Source: UBA7672 sp965279085 (GTDB lineage: Bacteria; Pseudomonadota; Alphaproteobacteria; Caulobacterales; Hyphomonadaceae). From it: DNA of 64,000 nucleotides. The number at the start of each line of letters is the position of its first letter. The stretch's first letter is position 1. The position numbers and the translations under genes are program-made. Shown piece by piece: positions 1 to 7,728 of the stretch. The notes beneath the pieces were generated by a model. It did no database searches. It was not told the DNA's origin and saw only the letters and a program-made list of their open reading frames with translations. Location of the stretch: contig OZ257149.1 in assembly GCA_965279085.1 (NCBI GenBank), forward strand, positions 2,604,001 through 2,668,000. Direction: 5' to 3'.

Positions 1-438
1 TTCCAGAAATCCCGCATCAAAAGTCCGAACATTGGCTGGGTGACGGAAGCGTGGAACGATATCGACGCCCCCGCCGAAAGCTACGACATCATCGTGATGG
101 GTCAGGTCTACCACGACATCGTCCTCGAAGGCGGCGACTTCGAAGCGCTGAACAAGCGCCTCTTCGCCATGCTGAAGCCCGGCGGCCGCGTTGTGATCGA
201 GGATCACGACGCCATCGAGACGATGCCGCTCGGCCAGCAGGCATTCCTGCACCGCATCAGCCATGGCGACACCATCGGTCAATTCCTCCGCGCCGGCTTC
301 CGCCACACGGATTTGATCCTGATGGAAAGCGCCCACGACGACCGCCGCTTCAACGTCTTCCGCCCGGGCGTTCGCGGACGAACGGATCGCTTCATCGCGG
401 TGTTCGAGAAGCCGCTCGACGGGAAACCGTTGCGCTAG
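1..438 (+). CDS. SAM-dependent methyltransferase, C-terminal part (5' end outside window)
   Basis: The frame is open from base 1, so the N-terminus and probably SAM motif I lie outside the window. The visible 145 residues hold YDIIVMGQVYHDI followed by MLKPGGRVVIEDHDA, which is the motif II/III region of a Rossmann class I methyltransferase. The YHD signature resembles the COG4798 group of predicted methyltransferases, whose substrate is unknown. A GTG at 40 is internal and not the real start. The TAG stop shares a CTAG tetranucleotide with the stop of the convergent trmB gene. Confidence 0.75.
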   Translation, partial: FQKSRIKSPNIGWVTEAWNDIDAPAESYDIIVMGQVYHDIVLEGGDFEALNKRLFAMLKPGGRVVIEDHDAIETMPLGQQAFLHRISHGDTIGQFLRAGFRHTDLILMESAHDDRRFNVFRPGVRGRTDRFIAVFEKPLDGKPLR

Positions 439-1127
439 ACCCGCACGAAATCCAGGAACACGGGCGCGCAATCGCCGAGGCGCTTTTCCTGATAACGCGT
501 CGTCACATGGTCTGCCGGCGCCGCGCGCCAATCATCGGCACGCTCCGCCGTCCACGTGAACCGGCCATCGCGCAGCACGTCGGCCAGCGCCCGGTTCGCA
601 TAGTCCGCCCAGTCCGTGGCGAAACGCAGTTTCGCGCCGGGCTTCAGGATACGCGCCAGCTCCGCCACGAAATCCAGCTGCACCAGCCGCCGCTTGCGAT
701 GCCGCGTCTTCGGCCACGGATCGGGAAACAGGATGAATGCCCGGTCGATCGAAGCGTCGGCGAACTGCGCGACCAGATCTCGCGCATCGCCACGGCGCAG
801 CTTCACATTGGACAGTCCCTGCTCGTCGATCGCGGTCAGCAGTTTCGCCACGCCGTCGACGAACGGCTCGGCGCCAATGAAACCTACGTAGGGATGTGCC
901 GCCGCCTGCCCCGACAGATGCTCGCCGCCGCCAAAGCCGATCTCGAGCCACGCCTCGCGCACGGTTGCGCCAAAAAGGGTAACAGGGATTAGCGCGCCCT
1001 TCCCGCTGTCAGGAACGGCGAGCGTCGGAAGAAGATCATCCACCAGCCCCTGCTGCCGCTTCGACAGCGGCTTGCCGGCGGCGCGGCCGTAAAGCCGATG
1101 ACGTTTCTCGGGCGCGAGCTCGCTCAT
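435..1127 (-). CDS. trmB: tRNA (guanine-N7-)-methyltransferase TrmB
   Basis: This cytoplasmic enzyme methylates G46 of tRNA with SAM. The SAM-binding motif LEIGFGGGEHL lies at residues 61-71, the family signature FPDPWPK at 134-140 followed by the basic RHRKRR stretch, and the C-terminal TRYQEKR motif near 210. The length of 230 aa is normal. I start it at ATG 1127 (MSELAPEK); a 12-residue upstream extension in the same frame has no homology-like character. It lies downstream of metK on the same strand but is separated from it by a 0.75-kb repeat-filled gap, so it is probably transcribed on its own. Confidence 0.95.
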   Translation of the reverse strand: MSELAPEKRHRLYGRAAGKPLSKRQQGLVDDLLPTLAVPDSGKGALIPVTLFGATVREAWLEIGFGGGEHLSGQAAAHPYVGFIGAEPFVDGVAKLLTAIDEQGLSNVKLRRGDARDLVAQFADASIDRAFILFPDPWPKTRHRKRRLVQLDFVAELARILKPGAKLRFATDWADYANRALADVLRDGRFTWTAERADDWRAAPADHVTTRYQEKRLGDCAPVFLDFVRV

Positions 1128-1181
1128 GCGCGCGGATGAACCACGCCTCGCCGAAGCCCGCAACTGCCGGAATTGGGGGAA

Positions 1182-1268
1182 GCAGCTGTATCCAGACTGT
1201 AGGACAGCGGAAAAACATCCCGCCCGATTTCAGCGCGCTAACCGTCGAAACTGTAGGACGCAGCTGTT
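1182..1268. repeat. Short direct repeats (ACTGTAGGAC, GCAGCTG) upstream of trmB
   Basis: ACTGTAGGAC occurs at 1196-1205 and again at 1250-1259, 54 bp apart. The pair is flanked by GCAGCTG at 1182-1188 and 1260-1266. The elements sit 55-140 bp upstream of the trmB start, so they could be regulator sites for trmB or edges of a repeat element. I do not recognise the motif. Confidence 0.4.
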
Positions 1269-1577
1269 TTATTTCGGCCGGGCATGTGGCCGGGCGCATA
1301 CTCCCGCCCATGACACAGGCACGAACACGCACATACGGGCTGATGATCCCGTCGCCTCTCGATCTCTGGATCGACGCTATGCTGTGCGTCTTCGTCGAGC
1401 TTGTGCTCCACGCCGCCTCAACCCTCCGGATGATCCGCCGCCGTCTTCCCGCTGAATGCCACAGCGATGTGACGCCTACAGAACTGCCCGAAGCGAAGAA
1501 CGGCAAACAACAGGAGGTCCAACCGGACCGCCGGGCTCCCGCCCGGCTCTCGGCGCGCAGCGCCGAAACTACAGAAG

Positions 1578-1627
1578 CCCTCATCCTGATGGATCGCCAA
1601 GCGATCGTCTCGAAGGGCGAAGGGGTG
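1578..1627. repeat. Palindromic intergenic element of the CCTCATCCTGA...CTCGAAGG type
   Basis: The stretch begins CCTCATCCTGATGG and ends CGTCTCGAAGGGCGAAGGGG, the pattern of a widespread alphaproteobacterial intergenic palindromic repeat (family recognition from memory). Its centre is a perfect hairpin, GATCGC at 1592-1597 and GCGATC at 1601-1606, with loop CAA. It lies in the non-coding stretch between trmB and metK. Confidence 0.5.
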
Positions 1628-1680
1628 CTCACTGACACCAGCCACACGCTGGCTCGTCATCGGGAATGCACATTCCTTGT

Positions 1681-1710
1681 TCCGCTCGTCCCGGCGAAAG
1701 CCGGGATCCA
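1681..1710 (+). repeat. REP-like element, first copy of an inverted pair
   Basis: The core is a 6-bp stem CCCGGC/GCCGGG closed by a GAAA tetraloop. The 30 bases match the reverse complement of 1760-1789 at 29 of 30 positions. The two copies face each other across 49 bp, a REP doublet arrangement. This belongs to the same family as the pair at 37.6 kb. Confidence 0.8.
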
Positions 1711-1759
1711 GAGCTGCAAAGGGACTCGCGCAATTACCCAAGACACACGCACGCCGCCC

Positions 1760-1789
1760 TTGATCCCGGCTTTCGCCGGGACGAGCGGA
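1760..1789 (-). repeat. REP-like element, second copy of an inverted pair
   Basis: This is the inverted partner of 1681-1710, with 29 of 30 bases matching. The pair lies between the 3' end of metK and trmB, where it may act as an mRNA 3' stabiliser or be a passive mobile repeat. An open frame of about 170 codons (1310-1825, plus strand) runs through both copies, which argues that the frame is not a gene. Confidence 0.8.
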
Positions 1790-1854
1790 GATAGAGTTAC
1801 GCTAGAACTCACAGCGCCCGCCTAAGCGGCGCGCACAAATCCCAAATCAGAGAA

Positions 1855-1869
1855 CCCGCAAGCAGCGGG
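1855..1869 (-). terminator. Weak hairpin after metK
   Basis: CCCGC/GCGGG with a 5-base loop lies 10-24 bases past the metK stop. On the minus strand it is followed by TTCTCTGATTT, which has only scattered T residues. It is a weak terminator at best. Confidence 0.3.
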
Positions 1870-1878
1870 AACGCGAAC

Positions 1879-3072
1879 CTATGCCAGGTCCTTGAGCGAT
1901 CCGGCGAGGTCCGTCTTCTCCCACGAGAAGCCGCCGTCCTTGTCCGGCTCACGCCCGAAATGGCCGTAAGCGGCCGTGCGCGCATAGATCGGCTTGTTGA
2001 GATCGAGGTGTTTCCGAATGCCGCGCGGCTTGAGGTCCATGACCTCGCCGAGGCGCTTTTCGAGCTTGGCGAGATCGACCTTCTCCGTGCCATCGCAGTT
2101 CGCATAGATCGACAGCGGTTCCGGCACGCCGATGGCGTACGAAAGCTGGATCACGCAGCGATCGGCCAGGCCCGCCGCCACGACGTTCTTGGCCAGATAG
2201 CGCGCAGCATACGCCGCCGAACGATCGACCTTCGTCGGATCCTTGCCCGAGAACGCGCCGCCGCCGTGCGGGGCCGCGCCGCCGTATGTGTCGACGATGA
2301 TCTTCCGGCCCGTCAGGCCGCAATCGCCATCCGGACCGCCAATCACGAACTTGCCCGTCGGATTGATGTGCCAGACGCAATCCTTGGCGATCGGCAGCGT
2401 ATCGCCCAGCGCCTTGCGGATATAGGGCTCAACGATCTTGCGGATGTCGTCGGACGATTGCTTTGGATCGGTGTGCTGGGTCGAGAGCACGATCGAGACG
2501 GCTTCCTTCGGCTTGCCGTTCTCATAGCGCACCGTGACCTGCGACTTGGCGTCGGGCGCCAGCGTCTTCTCTTTTCCGGAGTGGCGCGCATCGGCCAGCA
2601 GCTTGAGGATGCGGTGCGAAAGCTGGATCGGCGCCGGCATCAGCTCGGGCGTCTCGTTCGTCGCATAGCCGAACATGATGCCCTGGTCGCCCGCGCCCTC
2701 TTCCTTGTTGCCCGACGCATCGACGCCCTGAGCGATGTGTTCGGACTGGCCGTGCAGCAGCACCTCGATATTCGCCGTCTCCCAGTGGAAACCGTCCTGC
2801 GCGTACCCGATATCCTTAATGGCCATGCGGGCGTGGTGCGCGATCAGATCCTTGGTCACCTTGTCCGTGCCACGATACTCGCCCGCGATGACAACCTTGT
2901 TGGTCGTCGCCAGCGTCTCGGCGGCGCAACGCAGCGACCAGACATCAAGGCCCTGTTCGATCGTGGTGCGATAGTACAGGTCCACGATCTCGTCCGAGAT
3001 GCGGTCGCACACCTTGTCGGGGTGGCCTTCCGAAACGGATTCGGACGTAAACAGGTAGTTGGAACGCGCCAC
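1879..3072 (-). CDS. metK: S-adenosylmethionine synthetase
   Basis: The enzyme makes SAM from methionine and ATP in the cytoplasm. The N-terminus NYLFTSESVSEGHPDK, the motif GAGDQGIMFGYA at about 126-137 and GGGAFSGKDPTKVDRS near 270 are the family signatures. I choose the GTG at 3072 (giving 397 aa, M-ARSNYLF) because GGGAG lies a few bases upstream and homologues begin there. An ATG at 3120 would add 16 residues with no family match and lies inside the upstream palindrome. An XRE regulator gene precedes it on the same strand, and two palindromes lie directly upstream. Confidence 0.97.
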   Translation of the reverse strand: MARSNYLFTSESVSEGHPDKVCDRISDEIVDLYYRTTIEQGLDVWSLRCAAETLATTNKVVIAGEYRGTDKVTKDLIAHHARMAIKDIGYAQDGFHWETANIEVLLHGQSEHIAQGVDASGNKEEGAGDQGIMFGYATNETPELMPAPIQLSHRILKLLADARHSGKEKTLAPDAKSQVTVRYENGKPKEAVSIVLSTQHTDPKQSSDDIRKIVEPYIRKALGDTLPIAKDCVWHINPTGKFVIGGPDGDCGLTGRKIIVDTYGGAAPHGGGAFSGKDPTKVDRSAAYAARYLAKNVVAAGLADRCVIQLSYAIGVPEPLSIYANCDGTEKVDLAKLEKRLGEVMDLKPRGIRKHLDLNKPIYARTAAYGHFGREPDKDGGFSWEKTDLAGSLKDLA

Positions 3073-3119
3073 GCGAAACTCCCGGGAAAAAGTCGGGCCT
3101 GCAATAACCCGGCCAGCCA

Positions 3120-3137
3120 TATAAAGAAAGCTTTATA
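3120..3137 (-). promoter_or_regulatory. Perfect palindrome upstream of metK (putative operator)
   Basis: TATAAAGAAAGCTTTATA is a perfect inverted repeat with 7-bp arms around AAAG, 48 bp upstream of the metK GTG. Its TATAAA half could serve as a -10 element, so a bound repressor would block transcription. Sites of this general shape are known for SAM/SAH-responsive ArsR-type regulators of methionine genes in Proteobacteria; assigning this one to such a regulator, or to the XRE protein next door, is inference. Confidence 0.5.
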
Positions 3138-3141
3138 CGAT

Positions 3142-3156
3142 TTTAGGGCGCCTAAA
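3142..3156 (-). promoter_or_regulatory. Second short palindrome upstream of metK
   Basis: TTTAGG-GCG-CCTAAA has 6-bp arms and lies 4 bp from the larger palindrome. It falls between the stop of the XRE gene and metK. As RNA it would fold into a small hairpin beside that of 3120-3137. I see no match to the known SAM-II or SAM/SAH riboswitch consensus. Confidence 0.35.
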
Positions 3157-3171
3157 GCCGCAGTCGAAGCG

Positions 3172-3597
3172 TCAGCCTCGCCGTTTTTTCGAGGTGGTGG
3201 AAGGTCTTGCAGCCCTGGCGTGCTGCCGGGCGGCGGCGACGATGGCGTTTCTGGCGGCTTCATCCTTGATCTGGCGGAACGCCTTCAGCAGCTCATCCTC
3301 GTCGCTGGCGCGCTTTCCTTTGAATTCAACAGCATCGTCCGCGACCGCCCTGCCTGTCGTCTCGTTCACGCCGTCGTAGAGAAACTGGATCGTCGTTCCA
3401 AGCGCCTTGGCGATCTCGTTCAGCCGTCCGGCGGAGATGCGGTTCTTGCCGTTCTCGTATTTCTGGAGCTGCTGAAACGTGACGCCAGCATGCTCGGCGA
3501 GCGCCGGTTGCGACATCTCCAGTTCGATCCGCCGCGCGCGGATACGCTGGCCAACGAGCTTGTCGGTACGAGTTGGATCACGCGGTTCGGCTGGCAT
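3172..3597 (-). CDS. XRE-family helix-turn-helix transcriptional regulator
   Basis: The 141-aa protein has a Cro/C1 helix-turn-helix at about residues 16-70 (VGQRIRARRIELEMSQPALAEHAGVTFQQLQKYENGKNRIS contains the pattern). A charged C-terminal region ends in a lysine/arginine-rich tail. An XRE gene between lnt and metK is a recurrent arrangement in alphaproteobacteria, but its target is unknown to me. It could control metK, whose leader has two palindromes 35-50 bp downstream of this gene's stop. Confidence 0.9.
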   Translation of the reverse strand: MPAEPRDPTRTDKLVGQRIRARRIELEMSQPALAEHAGVTFQQLQKYENGKNRISAGRLNEIAKALGTTIQFLYDGVNETTGRAVADDAVEFKGKRASDEDELLKAFRQIKDEAARNAIVAAARQHARAARPSTTSKKRRG

Positions 3598-3642
3598 TTA
3601 CGTCCCCCGCCAGAGACACCCCTAGGTTGCGTAACAACTAGA

Positions 3643-5310
3643 CTAGCGGCGCGGCAGCACGAACAACCCGAGGTTGAGCCCCAGCAGAATCAGCCAGAAC
3701 AATCCGTCCCGCCAATTGCTGTACGGCGTCGGGTCAGCAGCAGCGGGAATGCGCGCATCGACGACACTGGAGCGCCAGCCTTCCGGATCGGGACCGTACA
3801 GCGCCGGATCAGCCGGCGCGCCTTTCGCCGTCCAGCGGCCGTAGGCGTCGATCATGCCGGTCTCGCCGCGGCTGGCGACGCGCGCCATCGGCAAGCCCTC
3901 CTCGATCGCGCGATAGCGCGCCTGCGCGGCATGCTGGGCCGGACCCATCAGTTCGCCGAACCAGGCATCGATCGAGATATTGATCAGCCATTGCGGCCGG
4001 TCCGCTCCGTTCGGCGACAGCCCGGGGAAGATCGCCTCATAGCAGATCAGCGGACCAAAGGGCGGGACGCCCGGGATCGTCATCGGCGACGGCCGCGGCC
4101 CCGCATCGAAGCCGCCGGGCGCAAGATCCTGCAGCGTCTTGAGCCCGACCGCCTTCAGCACGCCGGCAAACGGCATGAATTCGCCGAAAGGCACGAGCAT
4201 GTGCTTGTCGTAGAACTGCGGCGAAGGCCGGGTGGCGCTGCCGCGATCAATGATGGCCAGCGAATTGTAGGCCCGCTCGTCATCGGTCCCGACGAGCTCC
4301 CGGCGCGGCGTCCCGACAATGAAATTGCGGGTGCCTGCGCTGTTCGCGATCACGTCGAGCGCTTCTGGCCATTCGAACAGGTAGTAAGGCAAGGCGCCTT
4401 CCGGCCAGATCACGGTGCGCGGCGAACTGGCGGTGTCCGGCCCGGTGAGCGCGAGGAAGCGCAGCACGATCTTCTCGGCCACGCCCGGCTGGTGCTTCAC
4501 GTTCTGCGGCACACCTGCCTCGACCAGCCGCACGACCGGTCCTTCGGGCGGCGTCTCGGGAATCTCCCCAAGGCGCCGCGCTCCCCAGCCCCAGATGGCG
4601 CCGAAGACGATGGCCGCGACGATGACCGGCGCTGCACGCGAACCCGTTGTCCCTCTCGCCCGTGCGTCAGCCAGCGTCGCGGGCGACGCCATCGCCACGA
4701 CCGTGAGCGCGGAGAGGCCGTATATCCCCCACAGCGAAGCCGACTGCGAGATCGCCTCGCCCGGCGCCCAGATCATTCCGGGCAGGTTCCACGGCAGGCC
4801 TCCAATGCCGAACAGCGAGGACCGGAACCATTCGCCGAACATGAAGGCGACGGCGAACACGATGAGACGCGCAGGACCGGCGCACCAGAAACGGAAGCCG
4901 ATCGACACGAAGCCGGCGAGCAACGCGGCGAGCCCACCGGGCAGAAGGACCAACGGCATCCAGATGAAAATCAGGTGCGCGCCGGGGTTCACCAGGAACG
5001 CCCATGCTATCCAGTGCATGCCGACGAGATAATAGGCGAAGCCGAAAGCAGCCGCGCGCCAGAAGGCCGCCCATCTCGGCTTGGGAGACAAACGCGCCGC
5101 GTCGAGACTCCAGATCAGACCGGAGAGCGCGATCGCGAACGCGGGCCAGAAGAAGAATGGCGGGAAAGCGAGATTGGCCAGCGCGCCCAACACCGCGCAG
5201 AAGGCCAGCACGCGCCAGCCCTGCAGGCCTGCGACCCACAGATAGGCGGGCGCGAGGAAATTCCCGCGCGTGTGCGGCGGCGTGTCGCCAACAGTCCGGC
5301 TGTCAGTCAT
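3643..5310 (-). CDS. lnt: Apolipoprotein N-acyltransferase
   Basis: This inner-membrane enzyme adds the third acyl chain to lipoproteins. About six to eight hydrophobic segments occupy the first 240 residues, followed by a periplasmic nitrilase-type domain. The Glu-Lys-Cys triad is visible as WPEGALP (E304), YDKHMLVPFGEF (K369) and ICYEAIFPG (C423), then NISIDAWFG. The length of 555 aa is typical. Many lipoproteins in this window (PCu(A)C, BON, LppC-like and the pair at 60 kb) would be its substrates. It lies 31 bp downstream of corC, as in many Proteobacteria. Confidence 0.96.
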   Translation of the reverse strand: MTDSRTVGDTPPHTRGNFLAPAYLWVAGLQGWRVLAFCAVLGALANLAFPPFFFWPAFAIALSGLIWSLDAARLSPKPRWAAFWRAAAFGFAYYLVGMHWIAWAFLVNPGAHLIFIWMPLVLLPGGLAALLAGFVSIGFRFWCAGPARLIVFAVAFMFGEWFRSSLFGIGGLPWNLPGMIWAPGEAISQSASLWGIYGLSALTVVAMASPATLADARARGTTGSRAAPVIVAAIVFGAIWGWGARRLGEIPETPPEGPVVRLVEAGVPQNVKHQPGVAEKIVLRFLALTGPDTASSPRTVIWPEGALPYYLFEWPEALDVIANSAGTRNFIVGTPRRELVGTDDERAYNSLAIIDRGSATRPSPQFYDKHMLVPFGEFMPFAGVLKAVGLKTLQDLAPGGFDAGPRPSPMTIPGVPPFGPLICYEAIFPGLSPNGADRPQWLINISIDAWFGELMGPAQHAAQARYRAIEEGLPMARVASRGETGMIDAYGRWTAKGAPADPALYGPDPEGWRSSVVDARIPAAADPTPYSNWRDGLFWLILLGLNLGLFVLPRR

Positions 5311-5341
5311 CGCCCCTCCCCGGGCCGCCGCTTCGGGCGCG

Positions 5342-6223
5342 TCACCGGTCTACCGCCTCGGTCTTCCCCTCGGCAAGCACTGAAGGCGCCGCGCGAGGCC
5401 CACGCAGGCGCAGGCGTATGACTCGGCGCGGGTCGGCTGCGGAAATCTCGATGAGGGGCCCGCGCGGATGCTCCAGCGATTCGCCGGCCTGCGGCACGCG
5501 GCCAGCCAGCGCCGTCACCAGACCGCCGATAGTGTCGACGTCCGATTCGAAATCCTCGACCTGTAGCGACAGGCCCGTCTCGCGCTCGACATCCTCGATC
5601 GCGGCCAGGCCATCCACTTCCCAGGTCGAACGGCCCCGGCGCTGGATCACCGGCCGCGCCTCATCGTGCTCATCCTCGATATCGCCGACGATCTGCTCGA
5701 CGAGATCCTCGAGGCACACCATGCCGCCCGTGCCGCCAAACTCATCGACGACGATCGCGATGTGGATGCGGCTCGTCTGCATCTGGATCAGGAGGTCGGG
5801 CAGCAAGATCGATTCCGGTACGAACATGATGTCGCGCACCAGCTTCTCGACACGACGCGATGCGAGCAGTTCGGCGCTCCAGCCGCAGCGCACGCCTTCG
5901 GCGACGACATCCTTGATGTGGATGAAGCCCAGCGGTTCATCGAGCGAATCGCGGAACACCGGCATGCGTGAATGGGCTTCGCTGGCGAAAAGGTTCATCA
6001 CCTCGCCCAGTGTCGAACCAACATCGATCGCGGCGATTTCCACGCGCGAGATCATCACGTCGCGCACGCTCGCCGTCTCGAACTCCTTGAGGCGGAGGCG
6101 GATGGCGCTAGGCGCTGCCACGGCGGAATTGGGATTGGTCTCAGCTTCAGGTCCGCCAGCGATGAGGCGGGCAAGGCGTTCGCGTATGGTCATTCGCTGC
6201 GGAGGCTCTCCATCGTTCGGCAT
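5342..6223 (-). CDS. corC: CBS-domain protein of the CorC/TlyC (hemolysin) family
   Basis: Two CBS domains (about 55-175, with VRDVMISRVEI and VRDIMFVPESI) are followed by a CorC_HlyC transporter-associated domain (about 195-275, WEVDGLAAIEDVE). No membrane segment is present, which matches the soluble YbeX/CorC type linked to Mg/Co handling or ribosome homeostasis. The start ATG lies 3 bases after the ybeY stop with GGAAGG upstream, so the two are probably co-translated. It belongs to the phoH-ybeY-corC-lnt operon. Confidence 0.92.
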   Translation of the reverse strand: MPNDGEPPQRMTIRERLARLIAGGPEAETNPNSAVAAPSAIRLRLKEFETASVRDVMISRVEIAAIDVGSTLGEVMNLFASEAHSRMPVFRDSLDEPLGFIHIKDVVAEGVRCGWSAELLASRRVEKLVRDIMFVPESILLPDLLIQMQTSRIHIAIVVDEFGGTGGMVCLEDLVEQIVGDIEDEHDEARPVIQRRGRSTWEVDGLAAIEDVERETGLSLQVEDFESDVDTIGGLVTALAGRVPQAGESLEHPRGPLIEISAADPRRVIRLRLRGPRAAPSVLAEGKTEAVDR

Positions 6224-6226
6224 GGC

Positions 6227-6736
6227 TCAGCCTTCCCCCGCCCCGGAATAAGGTCCGGTGGCGTATGGGTCCGGCCAGCCGAGGCCGGCGAGAATCTGCG
6301 TTTCCAGAGGTTCCATTACCTTCGCGTCGTCTGCTTCGATGTGATCATAGCCCAGCAGGTGAAGAAAGCCGTGAATCAGCAGGTGGCTGATATGCCCATC
6401 AAACGGGCGTCCCATGGCCTCTGCGTCGCGCAGCGAGGTCTCATAACCGATCGCGATGTCGCCAAGGTATTGAGGCTGGCCCGGAATTTCCGGATCTTCC
6501 GAGGGAAACGAGAGAACATCCGTCGCCTTGTCGATGCCGCGCCATTGCTTGTTGAGGGCATGCATCTCGGCATCGTCTGTGAGCAGAACGGCCAGCTCGC
6601 CGCCGGACTTCATGTACGCGGCAGCATGGGCCAGCACGCGAGCCGCCAGCGCACCCACGTCGCCGAGCGATTCCCAGCGCGCATCGGCGATGCGCGTGTC
6701 GGCCGACAGGTCGTGTGTTGTTGAAACGGCGCTCAC
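6227..6736 (-). CDS. ybeY: Endoribonuclease YbeY
   Basis: The zinc motif HGFLHLLGYDH (HxxxHxxxxxH) near residues 128-138 identifies this 16S rRNA maturation and quality-control RNase. I start it at GTG 6736, which overlaps the phoH stop in GTGA; this gives 169 aa. A longer frame upstream is only the phoH gene read in another frame. Translational coupling to phoH is likely. Confidence 0.94.
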   Translation of the reverse strand: MSAVSTTHDLSADTRIADARWESLGDVGALAARVLAHAAAYMKSGGELAVLLTDDAEMHALNKQWRGIDKATDVLSFPSEDPEIPGQPQYLGDIAIGYETSLRDAEAMGRPFDGHISHLLIHGFLHLLGYDHIEADDAKVMEPLETQILAGLGWPDPYATGPYSGAGEG

Positions 6737-7728
6737 TTTCGCGATGCGCCTTTCGCGGCGTCCTTGTCGTAGGCATCGACGATACGCCCGACCAGTTCGT
6801 GGCGCACGACGTCCGCTCTTGTCAGCTCCTCGATCGCCACGCCCTTGACGCCCTTGAGGATGGTCATGGCGTGACCGAGGCCTGAACGCGTGTTGTTCGG
6901 CAGGTCGGTCTGCGACGGATCGCCGGTCACCACCATGCGCGAGCCGCGGCCAAGGCGCGTGAGCACCATCTTCATCTGCGGCACGGTGGCGTTCTGCGCT
7001 TCGTCGATGATGACAAAGGCATTCTTCAGCGTGCGACCGCGCATGAAGGCGAGCGGCGCCACCTCGATCTCGCGGCGTTCCTTCCGGCGATCGACTTCCT
7101 GCGCGCCGAGGCACTCGTTGAGCGCATCCCAGATCGGCAGCATGTAGGGATCGACCTTTTCCTCCAGCGCGCCGGGAAGGAAGCCCAGCTTCTCGCCCGC
7201 TTCCACCGCGGGGCGCGCCACCACGATCCGCTCGCGCTTGCCCGCCTTCAGCTCTGCCGCCGCCACGGCGACCGCGAGATAGGTCTTGCCGGTACCGGCA
7301 GGCCCTACTCCGAAAATCAGGCCGAGATCTTCGCGCTTCAGCTTCTCGAGGTATGCGCGCTGGCCTGACGTTTGCGCCATGATCGGTTTGCGCAGCCCGG
7401 CAATCGCATCGCCCGACGCGGCGGTCAGTCCATCGCTGATTGTCAGCTTGATGGCCGCTTCCAGTTCCGCGCTGTTCGCCTCGGCTCCGCCCGCAATGCG
7501 GCGCGCGAAAGCCTGCAGCGCGTCCGCCGCCTGTTTTGCGCCCTCGCCATTGCCCGTGACAACGATCTCGCCGCCCTGGCTGTCCACGCGCACGCCGTCG
7601 TCAGCGAACGCCTGCTCGACCAGCTGCAGGTGCGAATGCGCGGGCCCGCACACATCGCGCAGCAATTGCGGGCTCGAGACGGGGACTGTGTAGCGATTGG
7701 CGCGCGTGGGCTTCGGTTTCGTGCTCAC
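6733..7728 (-). CDS. phoH: PhoH-family P-loop ATPase
   Basis: This 331-aa protein has an N-terminal KH-like region, then the PhoH domain with Walker A GPAGTGKT at 142-149 and Walker B VIIDEAQN at 239-246. It is thought to act with YbeY in RNA metabolism, and the two genes overlap here by 4 bases. Its GTG start overlaps the miaB stop by 4 bases (GTGA), so miaB, phoH, ybeY and corC form one tightly coupled series. Confidence 0.95.
   Translation of the reverse strand: MSTKPKPTRANRYTVPVSSPQLLRDVCGPAHSHLQLVEQAFADDGVRVDSQGGEIVVTGNGEGAKQAADALQAFARRIAGGAEANSAELEAAIKLTISDGLTAASGDAIAGLRKPIMAQTSGQRAYLEKLKREDLGLIFGVGPAGTGKTYLAVAVAAAELKAGKRERIVVARPAVEAGEKLGFLPGALEEKVDPYMLPIWDALNECLGAQEVDRRKERREIEVAPLAFMRGRTLKNAFVIIDEAQNATVPQMKMVLTRLGRGSRMVVTGDPSQTDLPNNTRSGLGHAMTILKGVKGVAIEELTRADVVRHELVGRIVDAYDKDAAKGASRK

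Noticed and set aside
40..438. Short methyltransferase starting at GTG 40
   Set aside because: The frame is open to base 1 and the protein lacks SAM motif I if begun at 40; it is a fragment cut by the window edge.
1310..1825. Plus-strand frame of about 170 codons starting at ATG 1310 with a hydrophobic stretch
   Set aside because: It runs through two REP-like elements and a palindromic repeat (PAKAGIQ and IPAFAGT are repeat translations). No ribosome site is clear. It may hide a short real peptide near 1310-1450, but this cannot be supported.
3073..3171. Possible SAM riboswitch in the metK leader
   Set aside because: The stretch has two small palindromes but no match to the SAM-II or SAM/SAH consensus core that I can recall; reported only as palindromes.
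1960..5421. Uninterrupted plus-strand frame of 1153 codons
   Set aside because: It is antisense to metK, the XRE gene and most of lnt, which are all convincing. The product is Arg/Asp/Gly-rich with no domain, the usual result of high GC.
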